NCBI GenBank assembly: GCA_024654525.1
Contig: JANLHI010000030.1
Coordinates: 1-64,000 of the forward strand
Source of the DNA: Patescibacteria group bacterium
GTDB lineage: Bacteria > Patescibacteria > Paceibacteria > UBA6257 > 2-01-FULL-56-20
DNA: 64,000 nt
Reading direction: 5' to 3'
The notes beneath the pieces are model-generated. The model had not been told where the DNA came from. It searched no databases and saw only the letters and a program-made list of their open reading frames with translations. The stretch's first letter is position 1. Every line of letters starts with the position of its first letter. The position numbers and the translations under genes were made by a program. Of the stretch, positions 6,948 through 16,061 are shown in pieces.

Positions 6948-7680
6948 GCCCGGCACGATCTGGCAGCTTGGCGATCATCGCTTGGCTTACGGCGACGCTC
7001 GCGACAAAGAGTTACTGAAGCGACTTATCGGCGTGGAGAAAATAAACCTTGTCTGTTGCGACGTTCCATACGGAGTGGATGTCGCAGCGTCAAAGCGCAA
7101 CTTCCGCACGCTTTCTAAAGACAGAGATATTGCTAACGACCAATTGCAGTCGGACGACGAGTATCGGAAGTTTACAAGCGACTGGCTGCAGGCGGTATCG
7201 TCGTTTCTTGCCGCCAAAAACTCCGCCTACATATTTAATGCCGATAAGATGGTTTGGTCTTTGCGGGACGGCATGATTGATTCCGGTTTCAAGGTGGCCC
7301 AACTTCTTATTTGGATCAAATCTCAAGCAGTGGTAGGACGACTTGATTATTCTCCGCAGCACGAGCTTATCCTCTACGGCTGGCGCGGAACGCATAAATA
7401 CCGCCGCTCAAAAGACAAAAGCGTCTTGTTCTATCCGCGGCCGTCGAAAAGCAAACTACATCCGACGACCAAACCCATTGGTCTTATCCGGAGGCTTATT
7501 CTTAACTCCTCGGAAATCGGTGGTGCGGTCTACGACGGGTTTTTAGGCAGCGGTACTCTGCTTTTGGCTTGTGAGGAAACGCGCCGCAAATGCTTCGCAG
7601 TTGAGATTGATCCCGAGTATTGTCTCACGTCAATTTTCCAATGGGAGCGCCTGACCGGTAAAAAAGCAGAGCAGATATGA
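6907..7680 (+). CDS. Site-specific DNA methyltransferase
   Basis: 257-aa beta-class DNA methyltransferase. The catalytic tetrad is DVPY (52-55), a variant of DPPY; HPTTKP and the SAM-binding FLGSGTLLLACEE lie in the C-terminal half. It resembles the C-terminal domain of the preceding fusion protein (LGDHRLAYGDARD), suggesting tandem duplication. Translationally coupled to it by a 41-bp overlap and to the small terminase by a 4-bp ATGA overlap. No cognate endonuclease is adjacent, so it is probably a phage-type orphan enzyme. Confidence 0.88.
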   Translation: MPNLREKKQKGSPKPGTIWQLGDHRLAYGDARDKELLKRLIGVEKINLVCCDVPYGVDVAASKRNFRTLSKDRDIANDQLQSDDEYRKFTSDWLQAVSSFLAAKNSAYIFNADKMVWSLRDGMIDSGFKVAQLLIWIKSQAVVGRLDYSPQHELILYGWRGTHKYRRSKDKSVLFYPRPSKSKLHPTTKPIGLIRRLILNSSEIGGAVYDGFLGSGTLLLACEETRRKCFAVEIDPEYCLTSIFQWERLTGKKAEQI

Positions 7681-8120
7681 AAAAGACCGATCACATAAAA
7701 GAGCTGCTTATAGATCAGCTGCGCAGGACGCCAATCGTTGAGGCCGCTTGTCAGAAAGCGAACATTTCCCGCATGACGTTTTATCGTTGGAAAAATGAGG
7801 ACAAAGAATTCGCAAAAAAGGTCGACGAGGCGCTTTCCGACGGGCAGCTTCTTGTGAACGATCTCGCCGAAAGCCAGCTTATTGGCGCGGTCAAAGATCG
7901 GAATTTTCAAGCGATTGCCTATTGGCTCAAACACCACCATCCGAGCTACAAAACGCGTATTGAAATCGAGGGAGCGCTCAACACCGTGCACGAACTTTCA
8001 CCAGAACAAGAAAAACTTATGCGAAAAGCGTTTGAACTGGCAGGCATTAACATTGATGACTACGAAGAAGCACGAGATACGAGTCAAAAAAGTAACCAAC
8101 TAAAACAAATCAATGAGTAA
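7677..8120 (+). CDS. Terminase small subunit-like HTH protein (phBC6A51 type)
   Basis: 147 aa. An N-terminal helix-turn-helix (VEAACQKANISRMTFYRWKN, about residues 20-40) is followed by a helical region (NFQAIAYWLKHHHPSYKTRI) typical of phBC6A51-family proteins that act as DNA-recognition subunits of phage packaging terminases. It starts in an ATGA overlap with the methyltransferase and overlaps the large terminase start by 8 bp, so all four genes form one operon. Confidence 0.8.
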   Translation: MKKTDHIKELLIDQLRRTPIVEAACQKANISRMTFYRWKNEDKEFAKKVDEALSDGQLLVNDLAESQLIGAVKDRNFQAIAYWLKHHHPSYKTRIEIEGALNTVHELSPEQEKLMRKAFELAGINIDDYEEARDTSQKSNQLKQINE

Positions 8121-9597
8121 CAATTCTGACGACGATAAAAACGTTTTTGAAGCCATCGCAAAAGACCGCGTTCTTCGGCAGCAGCTTGGTCAGCGCAGCC
8201 ATCACATGTTTTTCGTAATGTACTTTCCGCACTACATCAAATACCCCGTGGCGGAATTTCACAAAGATATTTTTCGCATCACCGAAGATCAGTCGACGAA
8301 TCTTGCCTGCATCGTGGCGTTCAGGGGAAGCGGCAAGAGCACGCTAGTAACTTTTTCATATTCTCTCTGGTCGATCCTTGGCATCCAGCAAAAAAAGTTT
8401 GTCCTTATTATCTGTCAGACCCAAGCTCAGGCCAGACAGCACATGGCCAATCTCAAATTTGAGCTTGAGCAGAATACCCTCCTCAAAAGCGACATGGGAC
8501 CGTTCCGCGAGGAAGCCGGCGACGGCCAGTGGGCCATATCGTCTCTTGTGTTCAAAAACACTGGAGCTCGGATAATGATCGCTTCAATAGATCAAAGTAT
8601 TCGAGGTATTCGCCACCACGAATACCGCCCCGACCTTATCATTCTGGACGACATTGAGGACAGTAATTCCGTGAAAACCTTCGAGGGCCGCATCAAAATA
8701 TCCGATTGGTTTTCCCGAGAGGTGGTGCCGCTCGGGGATATCGGAACTCGCATCATTCTCGTTGGCAACCTTCTTCACGAAGCCGCGCTTACGATAAGTC
8801 TCCGAAACAAAATTGACCGCAAAGAAATACGCGGCACCTACCGTTGGTTTCCGCTCATCGACGAAAGCGGAGCATGCCTGTGGCCAGGTAAATTTGATAC
8901 GTCGGATAAAATTGAGGCTCTTCGTCAAAGCGTTGGCAACGAAATAGCCTGGCAGCAAGAGTATCTTCTCAATATTGTCTCTGACAGCTCTCGTGTCATA
9001 TTCCCGGAGTGGATTCGCTACTACGACGAGCTGCCCAGCGAAACATTGCGGAGTATCCACGTGGGCGTTGATCTGGCCATATCCCAGCGGGAAGGAGCCG
9101 ATTTCACGGCAATGGTTGGCTTACGCCGCTATGGATACGGCAACACCATGCGTCTCTACGTGATTCCGAACCCGTTTAACAAGCGGGTGCCGTTTCCCGA
9201 AGTAGTGGCTACCATAAAAACTCTTGATCGAACGTTCAAAGCCAAAGGAGAGCATGCCAAATTCATTGTTGAGTCGAATGGTTTTCAAGAAATCTATGTG
9301 CACGCGGTAAGCGACAGCGGTTGCGACGTTAAGGGCGTAAAGCATACTGGGGACAAGCGTTCGCGACTGGCACTCACGAGCCAGCTTATTCAAAACGGTA
9401 CGATTGTATTTCCGCGCCGTGGAGCGGAAGAACTTATCGCGCAACTCACGGGGTTTGGGGTAGAAAACCATGATGATTTGGCGGATGGGTATAGCACCGC
9501 TGTACTCGATGTTATGAATGACATAGAAAACGACCGGGGTTGGGAGGCATGGATGCAGTGGGTGAAAAGCAATGGCGGAAGTTGTCAGATTAGGTAG
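8113..9597 (+). CDS. Phage terminase large subunit
   Basis: 494 aa, full length. ATPase: Walker A FRGSGKST (about 75-82) and Walker B LIILDDIED (about 176-184). C-terminal RNase H-like nuclease: GVDLAIS with the first metal-binding Asp (about 317) and HDDLADGYS near the end. This is the motor and nuclease that packages phage DNA into procapsids. It is the last gene of the phage block: no portal, protease or capsid gene follows, and the next gene is in the opposite direction 115 bp away, so the prophage is truncated here. Confidence 0.9.
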   Translation: MSNNSDDDKNVFEAIAKDRVLRQQLGQRSHHMFFVMYFPHYIKYPVAEFHKDIFRITEDQSTNLACIVAFRGSGKSTLVTFSYSLWSILGIQQKKFVLIICQTQAQARQHMANLKFELEQNTLLKSDMGPFREEAGDGQWAISSLVFKNTGARIMIASIDQSIRGIRHHEYRPDLIILDDIEDSNSVKTFEGRIKISDWFSREVVPLGDIGTRIILVGNLLHEAALTISLRNKIDRKEIRGTYRWFPLIDESGACLWPGKFDTSDKIEALRQSVGNEIAWQQEYLLNIVSDSSRVIFPEWIRYYDELPSETLRSIHVGVDLAISQREGADFTAMVGLRRYGYGNTMRLYVIPNPFNKRVPFPEVVATIKTLDRTFKAKGEHAKFIVESNGFQEIYVHAVSDSGCDVKGVKHTGDKRSRLALTSQLIQNGTIVFPRRGAEELIAQLTGFGVENHDDLADGYSTAVLDVMNDIENDRGWEAWMQWVKSNGGSCQIR

Positions 9598-9712
9598 GAA
9601 TTACCGAGGGTATAGATGCTCCTTCTGCGTACTTGTTACCACCTTAATTGTCTTTCTTTTCATATTAGGATCCCACCACCCTAAAATACAAAAATCTTTT
9701 TCAAAAGGGTGA

Positions 9713-10207
9713 TCATGCCGCCTTATTAAGCTTTTTCTTTCTAAGAAGAATATATGCAATGCCTAAAACTAAAGAGATGCCGAGAGGCGGAAGTGCGTAC
9801 ATTATAATACCGACAATGTTATATAAGATCGAGGCACTCGTATTTAGTGCATCAAATAACCACGGCACGATAAACTGATAGGAAATATACATTAAAAACG
9901 CCCAAACCACTGCCTTGATAAAGTTATAAAGACCCCACAAACCCATCCCTTTTACCAAGATGTCATGCAATACCTTGTAGAAGCGAGCCATATACAGTAG
10001 GAATCCGAGCGTAAAAAACGTAAAAGCGCTATAGAAAGCTCGAACAAAGATGCTCGGCTGCTCAAACGGCTCGATCTGTTGCCATTCAAAATGTATTCCC
10101 AAAACGAAGCGCCACAATAAAAACACTAACGCTAAAATGATATATGTCGATGCGGATCTAACAATATCATTTACATACTTCAATATCGTTGCTTTATGCC
10201 ACTTCAT
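9713..10207 (-). CDS. Unknown four-helix membrane protein in the RM operon
   Basis: 164-aa protein with about four hydrophobic segments (21-38, 58-76, 90-116, 127-155) and a Lys-rich C terminus. No family recognised. It starts 5 bp after the AAA ATPase stop codon and is the last gene of the leftward type I restriction operon, so it is likely co-expressed. It could be an accessory membrane effector, but nothing in the sequence proves this. Confidence 0.6.
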   Translation of the reverse strand: MKWHKATILKYVNDIVRSASTYIILALVFLLWRFVLGIHFEWQQIEPFEQPSIFVRAFYSAFTFFTLGFLLYMARFYKVLHDILVKGMGLWGLYNFIKAVVWAFLMYISYQFIVPWLFDALNTSASILYNIVGIIMYALPPLGISLVLGIAYILLRKKKLNKAA

Positions 10208-10212
10208 TTTTA

Positions 10213-11676
10213 TTATTTACCGGCCTTTCTCTTGCCGTACTTTAATTCTCGAAGTGTACTTATAGATTTGACAAGATCTTCTGACAAGAATTTACTATTC
10301 TTTGAATTTTCTGGATGATGGATAGAGTTACGAATGTATTTTGGCAGAGAAACGTTCTCTGTCTTGCTTAATTTATCATTGAACCACTTTTCCGTTGTTG
10401 GAAGTCCGTTTAATTTACTTGGGTCAATATCTTCGAGATAGCCATACAGTTCGTTGTGGTAATCGTTTGTGGGTATACCGAATACTTCGTAGTTCACTTC
10501 CGAATAGGAGCTATCCTTACCTTTGATTTGCTCAAGCTTTGTTTTCTTGTTGCCTTGTTTTACAACTCGGAAGCATCGGTCTATATGGTCTTTGTCAATC
10601 ATATAATTTGAGTGCGTTGCAAAAATGACAACGTTGTTCTCCTTATTCTTTGAGATCTTTATAAGTTCATTCCTCAAGTATTCCTGCGCTTGTGGGTGTA
10701 GGTGGGTTTCCGGCTCATCCAGCAGCAATAACGAATACGATAATTGATCAGTGGAGCTTTCTGCTGAAATTGTAAGAAGAAATGATACGAATTGTCTGAA
10801 TCCATCGCTTCTTTGGTTTGTTGTTTTAGAATCGTATTTTACTCCGACATCCTCAACCAAAAATGATAGCATCATGTTATTGATCTGAAATTTGATCTTG
10901 ACCGGATGATTCTCCCACACCTTCTTGATGTGAGCAGTGACCTTATCTCCCAGCTTATCTTGGAGATCACTAACCTCGGCTGGATCGGTCAACAGCTTAC
11001 TTATGGCTGCTGGGATGTTTGCCTCATCAATACCTGCTAATCGAAAACAATTTAGCAGTGGGATTGATGTTTTCTCGGGTGCTGCAGAAAAAGCATTGAG
11101 ATCAATTTGATCATTAATAAGGTATTCATTGGTTGATTTCCAAAAAGTGACGTGGTGTGAAATCTTCCAAAAGTAAGTCGGCAAGGTAGTTTCGAAATAA
11201 GTTTGAAGATTAAAATCATCTTGCGTTAGTTCCGGATTCTTCTTTATTGGTTTATCTCCCTCAAGAGTATAGTCGGGAAAAATGTGCGTCTTAAATTGGA
11301 TACGATCAAAGTTTTTTCTTGCCGGTGTTGCTGTCGGCTCATAACCCACGCAAACATCTACCTCCTCAATCTGTATCTTTGAAAGCAGATCTTTTTCAAA
11401 GCCCTTTGCCTCAAGCTCCTTCTTCAGATTTTTCTCCTCGCTTACTTCTAGATTGTAGGTTAGTAAGACGCTGATCGGTTTTGATTCGTTGAAATAATCT
11501 TTAGGAAACAAGACGTCGCCACTATCTACCAAAGAAACAGCTCTCAAAAAACTACTCTTTCCTGATTCATTGATACCAATGAGTGTGTAGGTTTTACCAC
11601 CATGAATCTCTTCGACATTAAACGTTTCGTTTTCAATGCTCCTGAAGTTTTCGATTGTTATTTTTCTAATCTTCAT
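10213..11676 (-). CDS. OLD-like AAA ATPase associated with type I RM
   Basis: 487 aa SMC/OLD-type ATPase. The N terminus KIRKITIENFRSIENETF leads to Walker A GINESGKSS (about 34-42); the signature and Walker B LLLLDEPETHLHPQAQEYL lie in the C-terminal half, followed by FATHSNYMID. No TOPRIM domain is obvious after residue 400, unlike full OLD nucleases. It lies 11 bp downstream of hsdR. ATPases of this kind (restriction-linked ORFs) are known passengers of hsd loci, and many act in phage defence with a partner. Confidence 0.82.
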   Translation of the reverse strand: MKIRKITIENFRSIENETFNVEEIHGGKTYTLIGINESGKSSFLRAVSLVDSGDVLFPKDYFNESKPISVLLTYNLEVSEEKNLKKELEAKGFEKDLLSKIQIEEVDVCVGYEPTATPARKNFDRIQFKTHIFPDYTLEGDKPIKKNPELTQDDFNLQTYFETTLPTYFWKISHHVTFWKSTNEYLINDQIDLNAFSAAPEKTSIPLLNCFRLAGIDEANIPAAISKLLTDPAEVSDLQDKLGDKVTAHIKKVWENHPVKIKFQINNMMLSFLVEDVGVKYDSKTTNQRSDGFRQFVSFLLTISAESSTDQLSYSLLLLDEPETHLHPQAQEYLRNELIKISKNKENNVVIFATHSNYMIDKDHIDRCFRVVKQGNKKTKLEQIKGKDSSYSEVNYEVFGIPTNDYHNELYGYLEDIDPSKLNGLPTTEKWFNDKLSKTENVSLPKYIRNSIHHPENSKNSKFLSEDLVKSISTLRELKYGKRKAGK

Positions 11677-11687
11677 ATATTTAGCGC

Positions 11688-14600
11688 TTATGCGTACACG
11701 TTTACCTTCGTGTCGACGTAGTTATCATACACATGAAAATATACCTTCTGCGTTCGATCTTCGCAGTCGGGATCGGTATATGTCGGCTCCGGTAGCTCGT
11801 CGTAAAGTATCTTTGCAATAGTGACTTTGACATCAGCGCGCGTTTCTTCTTTCTTCTTCCAGTCCAGCACAAGCTTCTCTTGTTTTAGTCGAGCCAATAG
11901 CTCTTTAGCTACCTTTTTGACCTGATCAATCTCGCTCGGGTTTAAATTCTCTTTACGGAGAATGTCGAATACCGCCAGCTCTTCTTCGGTAAGGTTCTCT
12001 GAAACAGCACGGCGATCTTCATCGCTCAATTCCTTTGCAAGCTCTACTAGCTGGTTAAAGAAGGCATCAAGATCATGCGATCCGGTATTGTATTCGTGTA
12101 GGAGCTTATTTAGGCGGTCTAGGAAGTGTTTGCGGAGCTTGTTCTTGCGTACCATCTCTTTGATCTTCTCTTCCAGCTCGGCGCTCAATGCCTCAGCTTC
12201 AATGTTCTGCGTATCAGAATCATCAAAAAACTTCCTCAGTACCTCGAAGTCAATCTTGCTCAAGTCCTTAAGTTTCGGCACATCTTTGATCACATACTCG
12301 CCAGCGCGGATAGAGCGATCAAGTAGGTTTTCAAGATCCTTTTTCACCTGCGACACGTTTGTATCTTCATCGATCACCTCGCGGATACGCGATGCAATAA
12401 CTTTGTATGCCGTCACTTCGTGATAATAATCTTCCGCCTTCGGTTCCGGCAAAACTGCTTTGTAGTATTTGTACGCGTCACCAGCAAGATCAAGATATCG
12501 CTGCTTTGTTTTTTCATTTTGGAGGATGCGGTTTGTGAATACATCCACAAGCCGGATCTTCTCGACATCTTTTGCTTCGAGAAGGTCGTTGATATCCAGC
12601 TCGAGTGTCTTTAGAAATTGCCTTGTCTTTGCGACGGTAGCAAAAAGTATTTCCACCAGCTCATTTTTGTCTTTGATAATCTCATCATCTCCGTCTTTTG
12701 TAGATGCATAAACTGCGAGTGCTTTTTGTAGGTTACGGAATACCCCGATGTAGTCGACGATCAAGCCATTCGTTTTATTTGGATAGACACGGTTTGCGCG
12801 AGCGATGGTTTGCATCAGCGTGTGATTCTTGAGTGGCTTATCGAGATAAAGCGTTGAAAGGTTCGGTACATCAAAGCCGGTCATCCACATCGCGCACACA
12901 AACACGATCCGCAGATTGCTATCCGGATCCTTAAACTTGGTTTCAAGATCTTCGTTTAGAATACGAGCGCGCAGTGGGCGCATGTCAATCTCGAATTCTT
13001 CCATGTCGGCAATTTCATTTTGGCTTTGGCTTACCACAACCGCCATGTCGATGTTCTCATATTTCTGAACCTGTTCTCTCAACATTTCTTTCTCGTGGTC
13101 ATCCTTTGCTTTGGTAACGGCGATATTCATCTTTGCTAGATGGCGCTGCATCTCTGCCTTCACTTTCGCGTACATGCGAATGGCAGTTTTCTTGTCGATA
13201 GAAACAACCATCGCCTTACCGTCATATCCACGAGCAGTAAAGTGCGTGACGATATCCTCTGCAACTTTATTAAGGCGATCTTCACGTGTGATCAGATGAT
13301 AGAAAGTCGAAAATTCCTGCTCAAGCTTCTCTTCTTCGTCGGTCGAGAGTTCATAGAAGTCCATCACTTTCTCAAGATCCTTTTGGATCTCCGGATTCTC
13401 ATTTTCAAGTTTGGGTACTCGGTTTTCGTAGTAAAGAGGCACCGTAGCACCATCTTCTACCGACTGGGCGAAGTTATAGGTCGACACGTAGTCACCGAAG
13501 GTTTCTCGGGTCTTTTCTTCGCCCTTAGCCATCAGTGGCGTGCCTGTAAAGCCAATAAATGCGGCTTTGGGCATCGCTATGCGCATATTCTGCGCCAAGC
13601 GGTCATATTGGGTACGATGCGCCTCATCTACCATCACAATGATGTCGCTGCGCTCTGAAAGCACCGGCGGTTTCTCTTCGGGCTTCGTACCGAATTTATG
13701 GATCAAAGAAAAGATGTGACGATGATCTTCAGTTAAGAGCTGGCGGAGATTGAGAATCGAATCAGCATGTACTTCTTCTTTATATACCGCACCGCAGGCA
13801 GAGAATGTTTTGTATATCTGCCTGTCGAGTTCAGTTCTGTCAGTTACGACAATGAAAGTGAAGTTGCCAGTCATCTTTCGTAGCACCTTTTGCGAAAGGA
13901 AGATCATGGAGTACGACTTGCCGGATCCTTGCGTATGCCAAAAGACACCAAGTCGTCCGTGATTTTTGTCGCGATTCTTGATCTGATCAAACGCCTGATT
14001 TACTCCGAGTAGCTGGAAGTAACGAGATATAGCTTTTACTCTCTCGCGGAAGGAATCATCAAACAGTGTGAAGTTTTCAATAATATCGAGAAGTCGTGAA
14101 GGTTCACAAGTTCCTTTAATAACTGTTTCCAAACTCACGCGCCCTTCCTCACTCTCGCTCTTTATCTTTTTCCATTCATTAAAATGCTCGTATGCGGAAG
14201 TGAGTGTTCCTACTTTAGTTTCGATGCCGTTAGAGAGGATGATAAAACCATTGTGCCAAAAGAGCTGCGGAATAGTGTCTTTATAATCACGGATGTTTTC
14301 TTGATAGGCATTTCGTAGATTCTTATGTGATGCCTTCAGTTCGATCAATACGAGCGGTAAGCCATTCACGAAACCGATCAGATCGGGACGGCGCTTGTGA
14401 AGCTCTCCGGTGATCCACATTTGGGATACCAGCAAGAAGTCATTATTCGCTGCGTTTTCAAAATCAAAGACGCGGATGTTGATACTTTCAAACGCGCCCT
14501 GCTCGGTTCGGATCTCTGTTTTGATTCCGTCTTTTATAAGCTTGTAGATGTCATGGTTAGCATTGACCATGCTTGCAGTAGAACGATCGCGCGTGAGTTC

Positions 14601-14822
14601 AGTAATAGCTTGAGCGATTGCTTCCTGTGGCGCATCCGGATTGAGCTTCTCAAGTGCCAGCTTTAAGCGATTAACCAAAACAACCTGCCCTTGATTCTCA
14701 CGCCCCAAAAGAGCATCTCCTTCTTCGGAGTAGGCATTGATAAAATTCTTAACACCCCAAGGCTCCGCAAAAATCTTTACGGCTGTTTGCTCAATTAAAT
14801 TGTTTTCAGAAAATTCATTCAT
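11688..14822 (-). CDS. hsdR: Type I restriction endonuclease subunit R
   Basis: 1044 aa. The N-terminal nuclease has the PD...ELK motif (Pro146-Asp147, Glu161-Leu-Lys163 in LVLIELKAS). The SF2 translocase has Walker A TQGSGKS (297-303), DEAH (399-402), FTGTPL, and the late helicase motif IARANRVYP. The C-terminal helical domain contacts the methylase. It cuts unmodified DNA after ATP-driven translocation. Its start codon overlaps the hsdS stop (ATGA). Length and motifs appear intact. Confidence 0.96.
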   Translation of the reverse strand: MNEFSENNLIEQTAVKIFAEPWGVKNFINAYSEEGDALLGRENQGQVVLVNRLKLALEKLNPDAPQEAIAQAITELTRDRSTASMVNANHDIYKLIKDGIKTEIRTEQGAFESINIRVFDFENAANNDFLLVSQMWITGELHKRRPDLIGFVNGLPLVLIELKASHKNLRNAYQENIRDYKDTIPQLFWHNGFIILSNGIETKVGTLTSAYEHFNEWKKIKSESEEGRVSLETVIKGTCEPSRLLDIIENFTLFDDSFRERVKAISRYFQLLGVNQAFDQIKNRDKNHGRLGVFWHTQGSGKSYSMIFLSQKVLRKMTGNFTFIVVTDRTELDRQIYKTFSACGAVYKEEVHADSILNLRQLLTEDHRHIFSLIHKFGTKPEEKPPVLSERSDIIVMVDEAHRTQYDRLAQNMRIAMPKAAFIGFTGTPLMAKGEEKTRETFGDYVSTYNFAQSVEDGATVPLYYENRVPKLENENPEIQKDLEKVMDFYELSTDEEEKLEQEFSTFYHLITREDRLNKVAEDIVTHFTARGYDGKAMVVSIDKKTAIRMYAKVKAEMQRHLAKMNIAVTKAKDDHEKEMLREQVQKYENIDMAVVVSQSQNEIADMEEFEIDMRPLRARILNEDLETKFKDPDSNLRIVFVCAMWMTGFDVPNLSTLYLDKPLKNHTLMQTIARANRVYPNKTNGLIVDYIGVFRNLQKALAVYASTKDGDDEIIKDKNELVEILFATVAKTRQFLKTLELDINDLLEAKDVEKIRLVDVFTNRILQNEKTKQRYLDLAGDAYKYYKAVLPEPKAEDYYHEVTAYKVIASRIREVIDEDTNVSQVKKDLENLLDRSIRAGEYVIKDVPKLKDLSKIDFEVLRKFFDDSDTQNIEAEALSAELEEKIKEMVRKNKLRKHFLDRLNKLLHEYNTGSHDLDAFFNQLVELAKELSDEDRRAVSENLTEEELAVFDILRKENLNPSEIDQVKKVAKELLARLKQEKLVLDWKKKEETRADVKVTIAKILYDELPEPTYTDPDCEDRTQKVYFHVYDNYVDTKVNVYA

Positions 14823-16060
14823 ATATTTATATTGCCGGTAACAAGCTTAGACAGTAAAGCGTCTTTGGAGTTTGATAATGAATCCATTTGCTTATTTAAA
14901 TTCAGCCCTAAATCTATAAGTGCGCTGACTAAATTCTCATATTCAGTTACTAATGAGATAGGAGGTAAAACCATTTTTAAATTCAGTGTCTGCACGGGAC
15001 TTAAATTTTGTTGTGCCACACCATTTGAAAGCAATTCGAGTTTTTTCTTAAAAGATTCCGATCGAAAAAGTGAATATACAAAACTCTTATACACCGCATC
15101 TTTTGGAACGATCTTTCCTACGCGCTGGTTGAGCAGGAGATTTTCACCGTAAACAATGCAAACGCGTCCAACATTTCCGGTTAATGACAGCAAAATATCA
15201 CCATCGTTGAGTCGGCAATGATCCGGCATTTTTGGGGGAATTTCGGCAATGTAGTTAAAATCGGAAATAAATTTACCATCATGTATATTTTTTATTGTTA
15301 TGATTCTGTATAGCCCTGTTGTAACATAATCTTTCCCCTTAAAAGCATGGCCAGATTTAATATCCAAAATTGATTCTAAATTACAAATTTTCCATCCTTC
15401 TGGGATCTTCCCAAATTCGGTACCGCTATCAACCATTTTAATTTTCTCGTGATTGGGAAAGCGATAATTTACGAACCATTCAGTGTAAATAACCTGCATC
15501 ATCAGCTCCAATATCTTGATCCGGCGAGTGTTATTTTCGATAAGATCATCATAAGGAGATAGATGATTAACGATACTCTCTTGAACCTGAATCGGTGGAA
15601 GTGACAATTCGATATTCAAAAGATCCGACACTTTTACGCTTGGTTGAGCGGCGCCTCGATCCAATTCGGTTATCTTGTTTTTATTGAAAAATAGAAAATA
15701 ATATAAAAACTCGTTTAAGCAACCCTTGCCGCATCTTATGCCTATTGTATTTTGAATTATCACACTCTTTTTCTTAGGTGCTAGAGCAACATTCCCAAAA
15801 CCATTACCAACAAGTGTTACAAGAACATCCTTCTCTTTGAGGTATTTTCTTATAAAATCGTGAAATGTTTTTTCATCAATAAATCTTCTTGCGTTTGCTA
15901 AAGCCACGGATCTCGTACCAGTTATCAGGAAATTATCGATAACGGGAATTCCTTCATTATAAAAAGCTTGTGGATTTTTCCCTCTGTTATCAACAATGTA
16001 ATCTACCAAAGCACTTAGCTTTGTATTATTCCAATTATTTTTTGCAGCAGTGATGGTCAT
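14819..16060 (-). CDS. hsdS: Type I restriction specificity subunit S
   Basis: 413 aa from the start at 16060, chosen because it lies one base after the hsdM stop (TGATATG); an upstream in-frame start would run deep into hsdM. Two target-recognition domains each end in a conserved helix: LLNIELSLPPIQVQESIVNHL and TLNLKMVLPPISLVTEYENLV. The subunit sets the bipartite DNA target of both methylation and restriction. Both halves look complete, so the system should recognise a full two-part site. Confidence 0.93.
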   Translation of the reverse strand: MTITAAKNNWNNTKLSALVDYIVDNRGKNPQAFYNEGIPVIDNFLITGTRSVALANARRFIDEKTFHDFIRKYLKEKDVLVTLVGNGFGNVALAPKKKSVIIQNTIGIRCGKGCLNEFLYYFLFFNKNKITELDRGAAQPSVKVSDLLNIELSLPPIQVQESIVNHLSPYDDLIENNTRRIKILELMMQVIYTEWFVNYRFPNHEKIKMVDSGTEFGKIPEGWKICNLESILDIKSGHAFKGKDYVTTGLYRIITIKNIHDGKFISDFNYIAEIPPKMPDHCRLNDGDILLSLTGNVGRVCIVYGENLLLNQRVGKIVPKDAVYKSFVYSLFRSESFKKKLELLSNGVAQQNLSPVQTLNLKMVLPPISLVTEYENLVSALIDLGLNLNKQMDSLSNSKDALLSKLVTGNINI

Positions 16061-16061
16061 A

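Noticed and set aside
9598..9712. Possible phage gene after TerL
   Set aside because: 115 bp with no open frame or structural-gene motif; treated as the truncation point.
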